A program made the translations under genes and the position numbers. This document shows positions 55,864-64,000 of a stretch of DNA of 64,000 nucleotides, piece after piece. The stretch's first letter is position 1. Every line of letters starts with the position of its first letter. Below the pieces are notes generated by a model, which was not told the DNA's origin, ran no database searches, and saw only the letters and a program-made list of their open reading frames with translations. Source of the DNA: Serinicoccus marinus DSM 15273 (GTDB lineage Bacteria > Actinomycetota > Actinomycetes > Actinomycetales > Dermatophilaceae); the NCBI RefSeq assembly GCF_008386315.1, contig NZ_CP043808.1, forward strand, positions 806,001 to 870,000, read 5' to 3'.

Positions 55864-56520
55864 ATGAGCCCCCGCGTGCGGTCGACCAACCTGGCCAAGC
55901 CCAAGCCCGACCCGGGCGCGCCGCGCGTGACCGGCATCGACAAGCAGCCGGTGAGCGGGATCGAGGTGGTCGCGCCCGGCCCGGACCACGGGGACGGCTC
56001 CGGCGCCGTCGGCGACCACATCGGGGACGCGCGACACCACGGCGGGGCCGACAAGGCCGTCTACGCCGTGGCGCGCGCGGAGCTGGACTGGTGGGAGTCC
56101 GAGCTGGGGCGCGTGCTGCGCGACGGGATGTTCGGGGAGAACCTCACCACCGCGGACTGCGACGTGGACGGGCTCGAGCTCGGGCAGCGGCTGCGGGTGG
56201 GCTCGAACCTGCTGGAGGTCTCGGTCCCCCGGCAGCCCTGCGCGACCTTCGCTCGGCACCTGGGGGAGGAGCGCTGGGTGCGCCGCTTCACCGAACGGGG
56301 CGCGTGCGGGGCCTACCTCCGGGTCGTCGAGCCGGGCCGGATCGAGGCGGGCGACCCGCTCGAGATCGGCCCGCCGCCGGGCCACGGCGTCACCATGCGC
56401 ACCGCCTTCGCCGCCGCGATGGGCGACGGTGCGGCCGCGCGAGAGGTGGTGGCGGCCCGCTGCCTGCCGGAACGCTTCCACGAGCCGATGGAGCGCCGGC
56501 TCGCTGCCCGACGGGCCTGA
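55864..56520 (+). CDS. MOSC domain protein (YiiM-like)
   Basis: A 218-residue MOSC-domain protein, related to the C-terminal part of molybdenum cofactor sulfurase. The core shows VGDHIGDARHHGGADKAVYAVARAELDWW, GMFGENLTTADCDVDGLELG and the Cys-containing VSVPRQPCATFARHLG, then GAYLRVVEPGRIEAGD. Members act in reduction of N-hydroxylated bases or in molybdenum cofactor chemistry. The ATG is six bases after TACCGT, a possible -10 inside the previous gene end. Confidence 0.88.
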   Translation: MSPRVRSTNLAKPKPDPGAPRVTGIDKQPVSGIEVVAPGPDHGDGSGAVGDHIGDARHHGGADKAVYAVARAELDWWESELGRVLRDGMFGENLTTADCDVDGLELGQRLRVGSNLLEVSVPRQPCATFARHLGEERWVRRFTERGACGAYLRVVEPGRIEAGDPLEIGPPPGHGVTMRTAFAAAMGDGAAAREVVAARCLPERFHEPMERRLAARRA

Positions 56521-56599
56521 CGCGACCGTCGTGAACCCTTCCCGTGCGTCGCGCGCTGTGCCAGAGTGTGCGGACCACGCATACGAGGGAGGGTGACCG

Positions 56600-58069
56600 A
56601 TGTCCGCTGACCAGATCGGCTTCGCACTGATCGTCCTGGGCCTGTTCCTGCTCCTGGGCAAGGTGATCCGGGTCAAGGTCGGCTGGGTGCAGAAGCTCTT
56701 CCTGCCCAGCTCGATCATCGGGGGCTTCCTGCTCCTGCTGCTCGGCCCGCAGGTGCTCGGCCGGGTCGGCGGCCCGGTCGGGGAGAACGGCCTCTTCACC
56801 GGCTCGATGCTGGAGGTCTGGAGCGCGCTGCCCGGCCTGCTCATCAGCATCGTCTTCGCCACCATGTTCCTCGGCCAGGACCTGCCGAGCCCGAAGCGCG
56901 CAGGCAAGCTGGTCGGCCCGCAGCTCTCGCTCGGTGTCGCGATGGGATCGGGGCAGTACGTCGTCGGTCTGGGCCTCGCCGCGCTCGTGCTGGTGCCGCT
57001 GCTCGCCGCCGAGCCGATGGTGGGCGCGCTCATCGAGATGGGCTTCGAGGGTGGGCACGGCACGGCTGCCGGCATGCGCCCGGTGCTGGAGGACCTCGGG
57101 TATGCCGAGGGTGCCGACCTCGCGGTCGGGATCGCCACGGTGGGGATCGTGGCCGGCGTCGTCATCGGGATCGCGCTCATCAACTGGGGCGTGCGGACCG
57201 GGCGCACCGAGATCCTCAAGGGCGACGTCAAGGCCTCGGTCGAGGAGCAGAAGGGGCTGTTCCGCAAGGACGAGCACTACCCGGCCGGCACGATGACCAG
57301 CCGCCCCGCCTCGGTCGAGCCGCTGTCGCTGCACATGGCCCTGGTGTCGGTGGCCATCCTCATCGGGTGGTGCGTGCTGGAGGCGCTGCGCTGGATCGAG
57401 GCGCAGACCTACTCCAGCGTCCTCATCAACGGCGACACCCCGCTGGAGATCTTCGCCTTCGTCCCGCTCTTCCCGCTGGCCCTGCTCGGCGGTGTCGCGA
57501 TCCAGGCGGTCGCCTCCGTGCTCGGTGTGGACCACCTCATCGACCACCAGATCATGCTCCGGATCCAGGGCTGGGCCCTCGACTTCCTCATCGTCGCCGC
57601 CATCGGCACGCTCTCGCTCGAGGCCATCGGGTCCAACATCGGCTCGTTCGTGCTGCTGTCGATCGCGGGCATCGCGCTCAATGTGGGGCTGTTCCTGTGG
57701 TTCGCCCCGCGGATCATCGGCCGCTACTGGTTCGAGCGCGGGATCGGCGACTTCGGGCAGTCGATGGGCGTCACCGCCACCGGCCTCATCCTCATGCGGA
57801 TCACCGACCCGGACGCCGAGAGCCCGGCTTTCGAGGCCTTCGGCTACAAGCAGCTCGTCTTCGAGCCGTTCTTCGGCGGCGGGCTGGTGACGGCGCTCGC
57901 CGTGCCGGTGATCGCGCTCACCGGCATCTGGCCGCTGTTCACGGTCATGCTCGTGCTCTTCCTCACGGCGATCGCGATCGGCTGGTTCGTCTTCAAGCCC
58001 CGGGCGGAGGCCGAGCGCCGTGAGCTGCAGGAGCAGGGCGAGGAGGGCGCGGACGCGGTCGCGACCTGA
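56600..58069 (+). CDS. Sodium/glutamate symporter (GltS family)
   Basis: A 489-residue secondary transporter with 10-12 membrane helices. Two homologous halves carry the re-entrant-loop signatures: LPSSIIGGFLLLLLGPQ and GFEGGHGTAAGMRPVLEDLG in the first, FGQSMGVTATGLILMRITDPD and FEPFFGGGLVTALAVP in the second. The family moves glutamate with sodium, though actinobacterial members may take other acids. GAGGG lies upstream of the ATG. The cytosolic C-terminus is Glu/Ala-rich. Confidence 0.88.
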   Translation: MSADQIGFALIVLGLFLLLGKVIRVKVGWVQKLFLPSSIIGGFLLLLLGPQVLGRVGGPVGENGLFTGSMLEVWSALPGLLISIVFATMFLGQDLPSPKRAGKLVGPQLSLGVAMGSGQYVVGLGLAALVLVPLLAAEPMVGALIEMGFEGGHGTAAGMRPVLEDLGYAEGADLAVGIATVGIVAGVVIGIALINWGVRTGRTEILKGDVKASVEEQKGLFRKDEHYPAGTMTSRPASVEPLSLHMALVSVAILIGWCVLEALRWIEAQTYSSVLINGDTPLEIFAFVPLFPLALLGGVAIQAVASVLGVDHLIDHQIMLRIQGWALDFLIVAAIGTLSLEAIGSNIGSFVLLSIAGIALNVGLFLWFAPRIIGRYWFERGIGDFGQSMGVTATGLILMRITDPDAESPAFEAFGYKQLVFEPFFGGGLVTALAVPVIALTGIWPLFTVMLVLFLTAIAIGWFVFKPRAEAERRELQEQGEEGADAVAT

Positions 58070-58075
58070 GCTCGC

Positions 58076-58105
58076 GGTCGCGAGGCGGCCACGCCGGCCG
58101 CGACC
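58076..58105. terminator. Possible bidirectional terminator
   Basis: GGTCGCG at 58076 pairs with CGCGACC ending at 58105, with an inner GGCG/CGCC pairing. It lies in the 40-bp space between the converging gltS-type and acyl-CoA carboxylase genes. Confidence 0.4.
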
Positions 58106-58109
58106 GTCC

Positions 58110-58358
58110 TCAGCGCGGCAGCGAGGACGCCCGCCAGCCGCCGGGTCCGACCGCGGGGCGGGGGCGGGCGAAGCGGGACCGCGCCGTCCACAACGTCCGC
58201 GCCCGGGAGCCAGACCCCCTCTGGCCGGACCGGTCGCCGTCCCCGGAGAGCCCGACGAGCACGGCCGTGAGCGCCGCCAGCTGGGCCGGCGTGGGGCTGC
58301 CCCGCACGACCCGCAGCACGGGCGCGTCCACCGCGTCCGGCGTATCCTGCCCGCTCAC
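58110..58358 (-). CDS. Acyl-CoA carboxylase epsilon subunit
   Basis: An 82-residue small subunit found only in actinobacterial acyl-CoA carboxylases, where it stabilises the beta core. The conserved start [21 protein letters not shown] and end [22 protein letters not shown] are clear. The GTG overlaps the beta-subunit stop by four bases (GTGA), so it is co-translated with its partner. The middle is Gly/Arg/Ser-rich, as usual. Confidence 0.9.
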   Translation of the reverse strand: MSGQDTPDAVDAPVLRVVRGSPTPAQLAALTAVLVGLSGDGDRSGQRGSGSRARTLWTARSRFARPRPAVGPGGWRASSLPR

Positions 58359-59974
58359 AGCGGGATGTTCCCGTGCTTGCGCGGGGCGCGGTTGGAGCGC
58401 TTGGTCCGCAGGTGGCGCAGGGCACGGGCGACCTCGACCCGGGTCTGCGAGGGCGCGATGACGGCGTCGACGTAGCCGCGCTCGGCCGCGAGGTAGGGCG
58501 TGGCGACGGTGTCCTCGTAGTCGCGGACGTGCCGGGCGCGCTCGGCCTCGACGTCGCCACCGTCGGCGCGGACCTGCGCGAGCTCGCGGCGGTGCAGGAT
58601 GCTCGCCGCCCCCTGCGCCCCGGTGACCGCGATCTGGGCGGTCGGCCAGGCCAGGTTGACGTCGGCACCCAGGTGCTTGGAGCCCATGACGTCGTAGGCG
58701 CCGCCCACGGCCTTGCGGACGACGACGGTGACCAGCGGCACGGTGGCCTCGGCATAGGCATACAGCAGTTTGGCGCCCCGCCGCACCATGCCGCCGAGCT
58801 CCTGGTCCGTGCCGGGCAGGAAGCCGGGGGCGTCCACGAGGGTGATCACGGGCAGGTTGAAGGCGTCGCAGGTGCGCACGAAGCGGGCGGCCTTCTCCGA
58901 GGCGTCGATGTCCAGCGTCCCGGCGAGGTGCATCGGCTGGTTGGCGACGACGCCCACCGGCCGGCCCTCGACCCGCCCCAGGCCCACGACCACGTTGGGC
59001 GCGAACTGCTCGGCCACCTGGAGGAAGTCCCCGTCGTCCACGACCGCCCGGACCGCCTCCACGATGTCGTAGGCCGCGCCGGCGGCATCCGGGACGAGGC
59101 TGTCCAGCGCCTCGTCGGTCTCGTCGACCTCGGTGTCCGGCTCCTCGTCGTAGGCCGGCGGGTCCTCGAGGTTGTTCTGCGGGAGGTGACCGAGGAGCTC
59201 CTTGACGTAGTCGAAGGCGTCGTCCTCGTCGCTGGCGACGTAGTGGGCCACGCCGCTGCGGGTCGCGTGGGTCTGCGCCCCGGCCAGCTCGTCCAGCGAG
59301 ACGTCCTCGCCGGTCACCGTCGCGATGACGTCCGGGCCGGTGAGGAAGAGGTGGGAGCTCCCCTCGACCATGACCACGAAGTCGCTGAGCGCGGGGGAGT
59401 AGGCCGCTCCGCCGGGGCAGGGGCCCATGACCAGGGAGATCTGCGGGATGACCCCCGAGGCGTGCACCTGGCGGCGGAAGATCTCCGCGGTCAGGCCCAG
59501 CGAGGCCACACCCTCTTGGATCCGGGACCCGCCCGTGTCGTGGATGCCGACGACCGGGCAGCCGATCTTCATCGCCAGGTCCAGGACCTTGGTGATCTTC
59601 TCCCCGAAGACCTCGCCGAACGACCCGCCGAGGACGGTGTAGTCGTGGGCGAAGACCGCGACCGTCCGACCGTCGACGGTGCCGTAGCCGGTGACCACGC
59701 CGTCACCGTAGGGTCGGTGGCGCTCCTGCCCGTAGGCGCTGCTCCGGTGGCGGGTGAGGGCGTCCAGCTCGGTGAAGCTGTCCTCGTCGAGCAGCGCCTC
59801 GACCCGCTCCCGGGCGGTGCCCTTGCCCTTGGCGCGCTGCTTGTCCAGCGCCTTGTCGGCGGCGGCGTGCGCCGCCTCCTGCGCGCGGGCGTGGAAGTCG
59901 GCCAGCCGACCCGCGGTGGTGCGCAGGTCCGGCCCGTCCTCGTCCTGGCGCTCGGCGCGCGGCGTGTCGCTCAT
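58355..59974 (-). CDS. Acyl-CoA carboxylase beta (carboxyltransferase) subunit
   Basis: A 539-residue carboxyltransferase (propionyl/acetyl-CoA type) that moves CO2 from carboxybiotin to the acyl-CoA. Oxyanion-hole and biotin-site segments are [37 protein letters not shown] and [15 protein letters not shown], plus [30 protein letters not shown]. It supplies malonyl- or methylmalonyl-CoA for lipid synthesis. Its neighbours are the epsilon subunit downstream and a divergent birA, which biotinylates the alpha subunit encoded elsewhere. Confidence 0.95.
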   Translation of the reverse strand: MSDTPRAERQDEDGPDLRTTAGRLADFHARAQEAAHAAADKALDKQRAKGKGTARERVEALLDEDSFTELDALTRHRSSAYGQERHRPYGDGVVTGYGTVDGRTVAVFAHDYTVLGGSFGEVFGEKITKVLDLAMKIGCPVVGIHDTGGSRIQEGVASLGLTAEIFRRQVHASGVIPQISLVMGPCPGGAAYSPALSDFVVMVEGSSHLFLTGPDVIATVTGEDVSLDELAGAQTHATRSGVAHYVASDEDDAFDYVKELLGHLPQNNLEDPPAYDEEPDTEVDETDEALDSLVPDAAGAAYDIVEAVRAVVDDGDFLQVAEQFAPNVVVGLGRVEGRPVGVVANQPMHLAGTLDIDASEKAARFVRTCDAFNLPVITLVDAPGFLPGTDQELGGMVRRGAKLLYAYAEATVPLVTVVVRKAVGGAYDVMGSKHLGADVNLAWPTAQIAVTGAQGAASILHRRELAQVRADGGDVEAERARHVRDYEDTVATPYLAAERGYVDAVIAPSQTRVEVARALRHLRTKRSNRAPRKHGNIPL

Positions 59975-59996
59975 GGTCCCAACTTAGCCTTGCCGC

Positions 59997-60755
59997 ATGA
60001 GACCTCTGCGCTGGGCCGCGCCGGAGCGGCACGAGTCGCTGCCCTCGACCAACCTCGAGGCGCTGCGCGACCCGCGCCCCGGGCGGGTCGTCGTCGCCGA
60101 CCACCAGTCCGCCGGCCTGGGACGGCGCGGCCGCTCGTGGTCCTCGCCGCCGGGGGACTGCCTCGCGATCAGCGCCGTGCTGCCCGCGGTGGCGCCCGAG
60201 CTCGCCGGCTGGGTCCCGCTCGCCGCCGGGGTCGCGGTGGTCGACGCGCTGGCCGTCAGCCGCTGGCCGGTCGAGGCGCGGCTGAAGTGGCCCAACGACG
60301 TGCTCGTGGCGGACGGCCCGGCACCGGGCAAGATCAGCGGGATCCTCACCCAGGTCGCCGACGACGGCGCGGTCGTCGTCGGCGCCGGCCTCAACGTGGA
60401 CCACGACCGGACCCGGCTGCCGGTCCCCACCGCGACCTCCTGGCGGCTCGCCCGCGGGGGCTCCCCGCTGCCGCCTGGGGCTCGGGAGTCCTTCCTCGAG
60501 GACTACCTGGACCGGCTGCGCGACCTGCACCGCTCCGTGGCCGAGGGTGACCACGAGACGCTGCACGCCGCCTACGGCAGCCGCTGCGCCACCCTCGGTC
60601 GGGACGTCGTCGTGCACCGACCGGACGGCGGACGGACGCGCGGCCGGGCGCTCCGCGTCGACCACCGGGGCGCGCTAGTCGTGGCCGGCTCCCCGCCCGA
60701 CGGTGGCGAGAGCGTCCACGACGCCGGTGACGTCGAGCACCTGCGCGAGCAGTAA
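59997..60755 (+). CDS. birA: Biotin--[acetyl-CoA-carboxylase] ligase
   Basis: A 252-residue biotin protein ligase without the N-terminal DNA-binding domain (group I). Conserved: SLPSTNLEALRD, VVVADHQSAGLGRRGRSWSSPPG (biotinyl-AMP loop), ARLKWPNDVLVADG with catalytic Lys, and KISGILTQV, GAGLNVDHD. TAGCCT ends six bases before the ATG. The placement opposite the carboxylase beta gene fits its job of charging the biotin carrier subunit. Confidence 0.95.
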   Translation: MRPLRWAAPERHESLPSTNLEALRDPRPGRVVVADHQSAGLGRRGRSWSSPPGDCLAISAVLPAVAPELAGWVPLAAGVAVVDALAVSRWPVEARLKWPNDVLVADGPAPGKISGILTQVADDGAVVVGAGLNVDHDRTRLPVPTATSWRLARGGSPLPPGARESFLEDYLDRLRDLHRSVAEGDHETLHAAYGSRCATLGRDVVVHRPDGGRTRGRALRVDHRGALVVAGSPPDGGESVHDAGDVEHLREQ

Positions 60756-60765
60756 CGTCACCCGC

Positions 60766-61554
60766 ATGGACGCACCCACGATGCTGCGGCTCACCCGCCA
60801 CGGCGACCACGTCGTCGAGCTGGCCCTGGACCGCCCGGACGCGATGAACGCCGTCTCGACGGCCTTCTCCGAGGAGATCACCGCCGCCACCGCCGACCTG
60901 GCCCGGGACGCCTCGGTGCGCGCGGTGGTCGTCACGAGCACCCACGCCACGGCGTTCTGCGTCGGCGCCGACCTCAGGGAGCGCAACCGCTTCAGCGACG
61001 CCGAGATGATGGACCACCGGCTGGTGTCCAAGCTCGCCTACCGCGGGGTGCTCGACCTGCCGATGCCGGCCATCGCCGCGGTCGAGGGGTATGCCCTGGG
61101 CGGCGGCCTGGAGATCGCGCTGTCCTGCGACCTCCTCGTCGCCGGTCGTGAGGCGACGCTGGCGCTGCCGGAGGTCGGGGTCGGCGTCATCCCCGGCGGC
61201 GGTGGCACCCAGCTGCTCACCCGCCGGGTCGGCTGGTCCCGGGCGGCGTCGATGATCTTCACCGCCCGCCGGCTCACCGGCTCCGAGGGCCACGAGCTGG
61301 GGGTGGTGGACGAGCTGGTCGACGCGGGGAGCGCCCGCGGGCGGGCGCTGGAGCTGGCCTCCTCCATCGCCGGCAACAGCCCGGTGGCGGTCCGCAACGC
61401 CAAGCGGGCGATGCGCCTGGGCCAGGGCACCGACCTGGCCGCGGGGCTGGAGATCGAGGACGGCTGCTGGCGCGCGACGGCCTTCAGCCGGGACCGCGCC
61501 GAGGGCGTCGCCGCCTTCGCGGAGAAGCGGACTCCGCAGTGGCCCGGACGGTGA
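60766..61554 (+). CDS. Enoyl-CoA hydratase/isomerase family protein
   Basis: A 262-residue crotonase-fold enzyme. Oxyanion loop: FCVGADLRERN; helix: AIAAVEGYALGGGLEIALSCDLL with one catalytic Glu; the second Glu is in LALPEVGVGVIPGGGGTQLLTR. Both Glu positions are kept, so hydratase activity is likely. Acyl chain specificity unknown. TAACGT overlaps the birA stop and ends seven bases before the ATG, giving a likely leaderless promoter. Confidence 0.92.
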   Translation: MDAPTMLRLTRHGDHVVELALDRPDAMNAVSTAFSEEITAATADLARDASVRAVVVTSTHATAFCVGADLRERNRFSDAEMMDHRLVSKLAYRGVLDLPMPAIAAVEGYALGGGLEIALSCDLLVAGREATLALPEVGVGVIPGGGGTQLLTRRVGWSRAASMIFTARRLTGSEGHELGVVDELVDAGSARGRALELASSIAGNSPVAVRNAKRAMRLGQGTDLAAGLEIEDGCWRATAFSRDRAEGVAAFAEKRTPQWPGR

Positions 61555-61597
61555 CCGACCACGCATACTGGCAGCCAGCCTGCCGAGAGGAGACGAC

Positions 61598-62302
61598 GTG
61601 ACCCGAGTGCTGCTGGCCGAGGACGACCCCACGATCTCCGAGCCGCTCGCGCGAGCGCTGCGCCGCGAGGGTTACGAGGTGACCCTGGCCCCGAACGGGC
61701 GCCAGGCCCTCGCCGAGGCGACCGGCGACCTGCCGCACGACCTGCTCGTGCTCGACCTGGGGCTGCCCCAGCTCGACGGGGTCGAGGTCTGCCGCTCGCT
61801 GCGCGACTCCGGCGTGCGGATGCCCGTCCTCATGCTGACCGCGCGCAGCGAGGAGGTGGACACCGTCGTCGGTCTCGACGCCGGGGCCGACGACTACGTC
61901 ACCAAGCCGTTCCGGCTCGGCGAGCTGCTGGCGCGGGTGCGCGCTCTGCTGCGGCGCGGTCCGGGCGCTGCTCCGAGCTCGACCGGTGCTGCCCTGCGGA
62001 TGGACGTGGAGGCGCGCCGCGTCTTCCTCCACGACCGGGAGGTGCGGCTCACCACCAAGGAGTTCGACCTGCTGCGGGTGCTGATGCGCGAAGAGGGCCG
62101 CGTCGTCTCCCGCGAGGTCCTCATGCGCGAGGTGTGGGACACCTGGTTCGGGTCCACCAAGACCCTCGACATGCACGTGTCGGTGCTGCGCCGCAAGATC
62201 GGCGACGACGCCCACGACCCGCGGCACATCGTCACCGTGCGTGGCGTGGGCTTCCGCTTCCAGAACGACCCGGACGGGGACGACGCCGAGGCGACGGACT
62301 GA
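61598..62302 (+). CDS. OmpR-family response regulator
   Basis: A 234-residue regulator. The receiver domain has the acidic pair in LLAEDDPTISEPL, the phosphorylation site Asp53 in LLVLDLGLPQLDG, and VTKPFRLGEL with the conserved Lys. The C-terminal winged helix shows VRLTTKEFDLLRVLMREEGRVVSREVL and MHVSVLRRKIGDD. The GTG start follows GAGAGGAG. It is three bases upstream of its kinase, so the two form one two-component system. The signal is unknown. Confidence 0.94.
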   Translation: MTRVLLAEDDPTISEPLARALRREGYEVTLAPNGRQALAEATGDLPHDLLVLDLGLPQLDGVEVCRSLRDSGVRMPVLMLTARSEEVDTVVGLDAGADDYVTKPFRLGELLARVRALLRRGPGAAPSSTGAALRMDVEARRVFLHDREVRLTTKEFDLLRVLMREEGRVVSREVLMREVWDTWFGSTKTLDMHVSVLRRKIGDDAHDPRHIVTVRGVGFRFQNDPDGDDAEATD

Positions 62303-62305
62303 CCC

Positions 62306-63370
62306 GTGCGCCGGATCCTGCGCGAGCTCGCGGTGCGGATCGTGCTCGTCGTCACCGGTGGTGCCCTCCTGCTCGCGATCTTCGTCGCCTGGCTGCTCCC
62401 GCAGGTGCGGGAGAGCGCCTGGCCAGGCGGGGCGGGGGCGGTGCCGGGGTGGGTGCTGCCGCTCATCATGGTGCTGTGCGGGATGCTCGTGCTGGCGGCC
62501 GGGGTCCCGACCGCCCGCTCGCTCGCCGACCGCGCGGCCGAGACCACCGCCGGGCCGCTGCGTCAGCTCGCCCACCGCACCGACGAGCTGGCCTCGGGTG
62601 GATTCGCCCTGGACCCGGAGGCGCGTCCGGGGCGGCTGGTCGAGCCTGAGCCCTTCCGGTCCGGGATCGCCGAGATCGACGCGGTCGCCCGCGTCGTGGA
62701 CCGGCACCACAGCACCTTCGCCAGGGCCCTCGTCTTCGAGCGATCCTTCGCCGCCGACGCCTCGCACCAGCTCCGCACCCCCTTGGCCGCGCTGCTGCTG
62801 CGGCTGGAGGAGATCGCCCAGTCCGACGACGCGGCGGTGGCCCGCTCCGAGGCGGAGATCGCCATCGGCCAGGTGGAGCGGCTGACCGGCGTCGTGGACG
62901 ACCTGCTGCAGCGGACCCGCGCCGGTCATGCCAGCGGCGGTGCGGTCACGGCGGCCGACGCCGTCGTGGCGGGGCTCGACGAGGAGTGGACCCCCGCCTT
63001 CGAGGAGCGCGGCCGGGTGGTCGAGCTGACCTGCGAGCGCGGGGTGATCGTCGAGGCGAGCGCCTCGGTCCTGTCCCAGGTCCTCAACACCCTCGTGGAG
63101 AACGCCCTCGTCCACGGGCGCGGGGACGTGCGGGTCCACGTCTACCGCTCCGGCCCCTCGGCCATCTTCACCGTGTCCGACCAGGGGCCGGGCATACCCC
63201 GTGACCTGGCGCGCACCATCTTCGACCGCGGCATCACCACCGGCGCGGGGACCGGCCTCGGACTGGCCGTCGCCCGGGAGACCGCCGAGTCGATCGGGGG
63301 GCGGGTGGAGCTGGTCCACACCTTCCCGCCGGTCTTCGCCTGCTACCTGCCCCTGGCGACGACGCCCTGA
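62306..63370 (+). CDS. Sensor histidine kinase
   Basis: A 354-residue membrane kinase. Two membrane helices (IVLVVTGGALLLAIFVAWLL and VLPLIMVLCGMLVLAAGV) leave only a very short external loop of about 25 residues, so it may sense membrane or intracellular signals. His154 in FAADASHQLRTPLAALL is the phosphorylation site. The ATPase has NTLVENALVHG (N box), VSDQGPGIPRDLA (G1, with ATA for Ile) and GTGLGLAVARETA (G2). The last 28 bp overlap the convergent GtrA gene. Confidence 0.93.
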   Translation: MRRILRELAVRIVLVVTGGALLLAIFVAWLLPQVRESAWPGGAGAVPGWVLPLIMVLCGMLVLAAGVPTARSLADRAAETTAGPLRQLAHRTDELASGGFALDPEARPGRLVEPEPFRSGIAEIDAVARVVDRHHSTFARALVFERSFAADASHQLRTPLAALLLRLEEIAQSDDAAVARSEAEIAIGQVERLTGVVDDLLQRTRAGHASGGAVTAADAVVAGLDEEWTPAFEERGRVVELTCERGVIVEASASVLSQVLNTLVENALVHGRGDVRVHVYRSGPSAIFTVSDQGPGIPRDLARTIFDRGITTGAGTGLGLAVARETAESIGGRVELVHTFPPVFACYLPLATTP

Positions 63371-63861
63371 CCCTTGCCCTCCAGGTCCAGCTCGCCACGG
63401 AAGACGAAGGTGCGGTAGGCCCAGAACCGGAACAGCGTGCCGAGCACGAGCCCCACGCCGTTGCCCGACACGTTGTCGGCCAGCTGGCTGTCCAGCCCGA
63501 GGATGTAGCGGGAGAACCCCAGGCACGCCAGCGCGATGAGCAGCCCGAGCGCGTTGAAGACCACGAAGAGCGCGAACTCGTGGGCCACCGGCTCGCTGCG
63601 GCGGTGCCGGAAGGTCCACAGCCGGTTGCCGACCCAGGAGAAGACCGTCGCCACGCTCGTCGCGACCACCTTGCCCCACAGCGGCGACCCCGCCATCGGG
63701 CCCTCCGCGACCCCGGGCACCCCGAAGATGAGGACGTTGTAGAGCGCCGTGTCCAGGACGAAGGCGAGCGCGCCCACCGTCCCGAACTTGGCCAGCTCGG
63801 CGACCAGGACGCGGTAGGCCGCGCGGGCGCGGGCGAGCAGCCCGGGGGTAGAGGGGGTCAC
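63343..63861 (-). CDS. GtrA family membrane protein
   Basis: A 172-residue protein with four helices (FGTVGALAFVLDTALYNVLIF, VVATSVATVFSWVGNRLWTF, FALFVVFNALGLLIALACLGF, GVGLVLGTLFRFWAYRTFVF). GtrA proteins are thought to move lipid-linked sugars across the membrane for wall or O-antigen glycosylation. I chose the GTG at 63859-63861, since TACACT (63870-63875, minus strand) lies eight bases upstream. The tail is basic and overlaps the kinase gene tail to tail by 28 bp. Confidence 0.9.
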   Translation of the reverse strand: MTPSTPGLLARARAAYRVLVAELAKFGTVGALAFVLDTALYNVLIFGVPGVAEGPMAGSPLWGKVVATSVATVFSWVGNRLWTFRHRRSEPVAHEFALFVVFNALGLLIALACLGFSRYILGLDSQLADNVSGNGVGLVLGTLFRFWAYRTFVFRGELDLEGKGQGVVARGR

Positions 63862-63890
63862 GGGGCCGCAGTGTAGGCGCGCTCGCTGGA

Positions 63891-63896
63891 TAGGGT
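63891..63896 (+). promoter_or_regulatory. -10 element of purK (leaderless)
   Basis: TAGGGT ends six bases before the purK GTG at 63903, 15 bp from the divergent GtrA -10 box. Confidence 0.5.
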
Positions 63897-63902
63897 GGTC
63901 GC

Positions 63903-64000
63903 GTGACGTCACCCAGCCCCGTCCGCGCCGAGGGCGGCTTCCCCGTGGTGGGCATCGTCGGCGGTGGCCAGCTCGCCCGGATGTGCCAGCCACCGGCGGT
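63903..64000 (+). CDS. purK: N5-carboxyaminoimidazole ribonucleotide synthase, 5' end only
   Basis: Only the first 32 residues are in the window. VVGIVGGGQLARMCQPPAV is the characteristic ATP-grasp N-terminus of PurK, which carboxylates aminoimidazole ribonucleotide in purine synthesis. The GTG start is set by the -10 box six bases upstream. Confidence 0.88.
   Translation, partial: MTSPSPVRAEGGFPVVGIVGGGQLARMCQPPA

Overview
This is a very GC-rich, gene-dense chromosomal window from an actinobacterium. A Micrococcales member of the Intrasporangiaceae/Ornithinimicrobiaceae type is my best guess, an inference from gene content and order. Supporting points are the ultrashort T-box before ileS, the DUF4233/ndk neighbourhood, an acyl-CoA carboxylase epsilon subunit beside the beta subunit, mreBCD-mrdA, DUF222/HNH proteins, and many probably leaderless promoters (a TANNNT hexamer 6-8 nt before a GTG/ATG).

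Layout. 1-2.9 kb (minus): DUF4129, a membrane protein, MoxR and DUF58. 2.9-5.6 kb: valS. 5.8-7.4 kb: an alanine/sodium symporter. 7.5-8.6 kb: a DUF559-type nuclease gene bracketed by two near-identical 30-bp palindromes. 8.7-10.3 kb: an AbgT-family transporter. 10.4-15.5 kb: T-box, ileS, folC. 15.5-19.6 kb: a minus-strand block that splits the usual folC-DUF4233-ndk order. It holds a repetitive small peptide, a JmjC/cupin oxygenase, a sucrase/ferredoxin-like protein, and DUF305/DUF3105 proteins. 19.7-21.5 kb: DUF4233, uppP, ndk. 21.8-27.2 kb: an operon of subtilase with four internal TGGLYWGGQ repeats, sigma-like factor, small beta-rich protein and TPR-CHAT protease. 27.2-31.6 kb: mreB, mreC, mreD, mrdA. 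32-34.8 kb: ppc. 34.8-37.1 kb: nei and a second DUF559-type gene among 68-bp palindromic repeats. 37.1-38.8 kb: PIG-L deacetylase and topoisomerase IB. 38.9-41.9 kb: rpsO and pnp. 42-44.1 kb: a 51-residue protein, a membrane acyltransferase and a GNAT. 44.2-48 kb: paaABCDE. 48-52.3 kb: SDR pseudogene, maf, DUF222/HNH protein, DUF1697 remnant. 52.3-58.1 kb: DUF885, membrane protein, broken methyltransferase, MOSC protein, GltS-type transporter. 58.1-61.6 kb: acyl-CoA carboxylase epsilon and beta subunits, birA, enoyl-CoA hydratase. 61.6-64 kb: two-component system, GtrA protein and the start of purK.

Most interesting. (1) The repeat-peptide/JmjC/ferredoxin operon looks like a peptide-modification system. 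(2) The subtilase/sigma/CHAT operon looks like a two-protease cascade with a built-in repeat substrate. (3) Both DUF559-type genes sit next to their own palindromic repeats, and each has a perfect actinobacterial DnaA box (TTGTCCACA) about 40 nt before its start. (4) The word GGCATAC/GTATGCC occurs about 50 times and overrides normal codon choice. (5) Many genes carry apparent single-base frameshifts, so the indels should be checked against reads before any gene is called dead.
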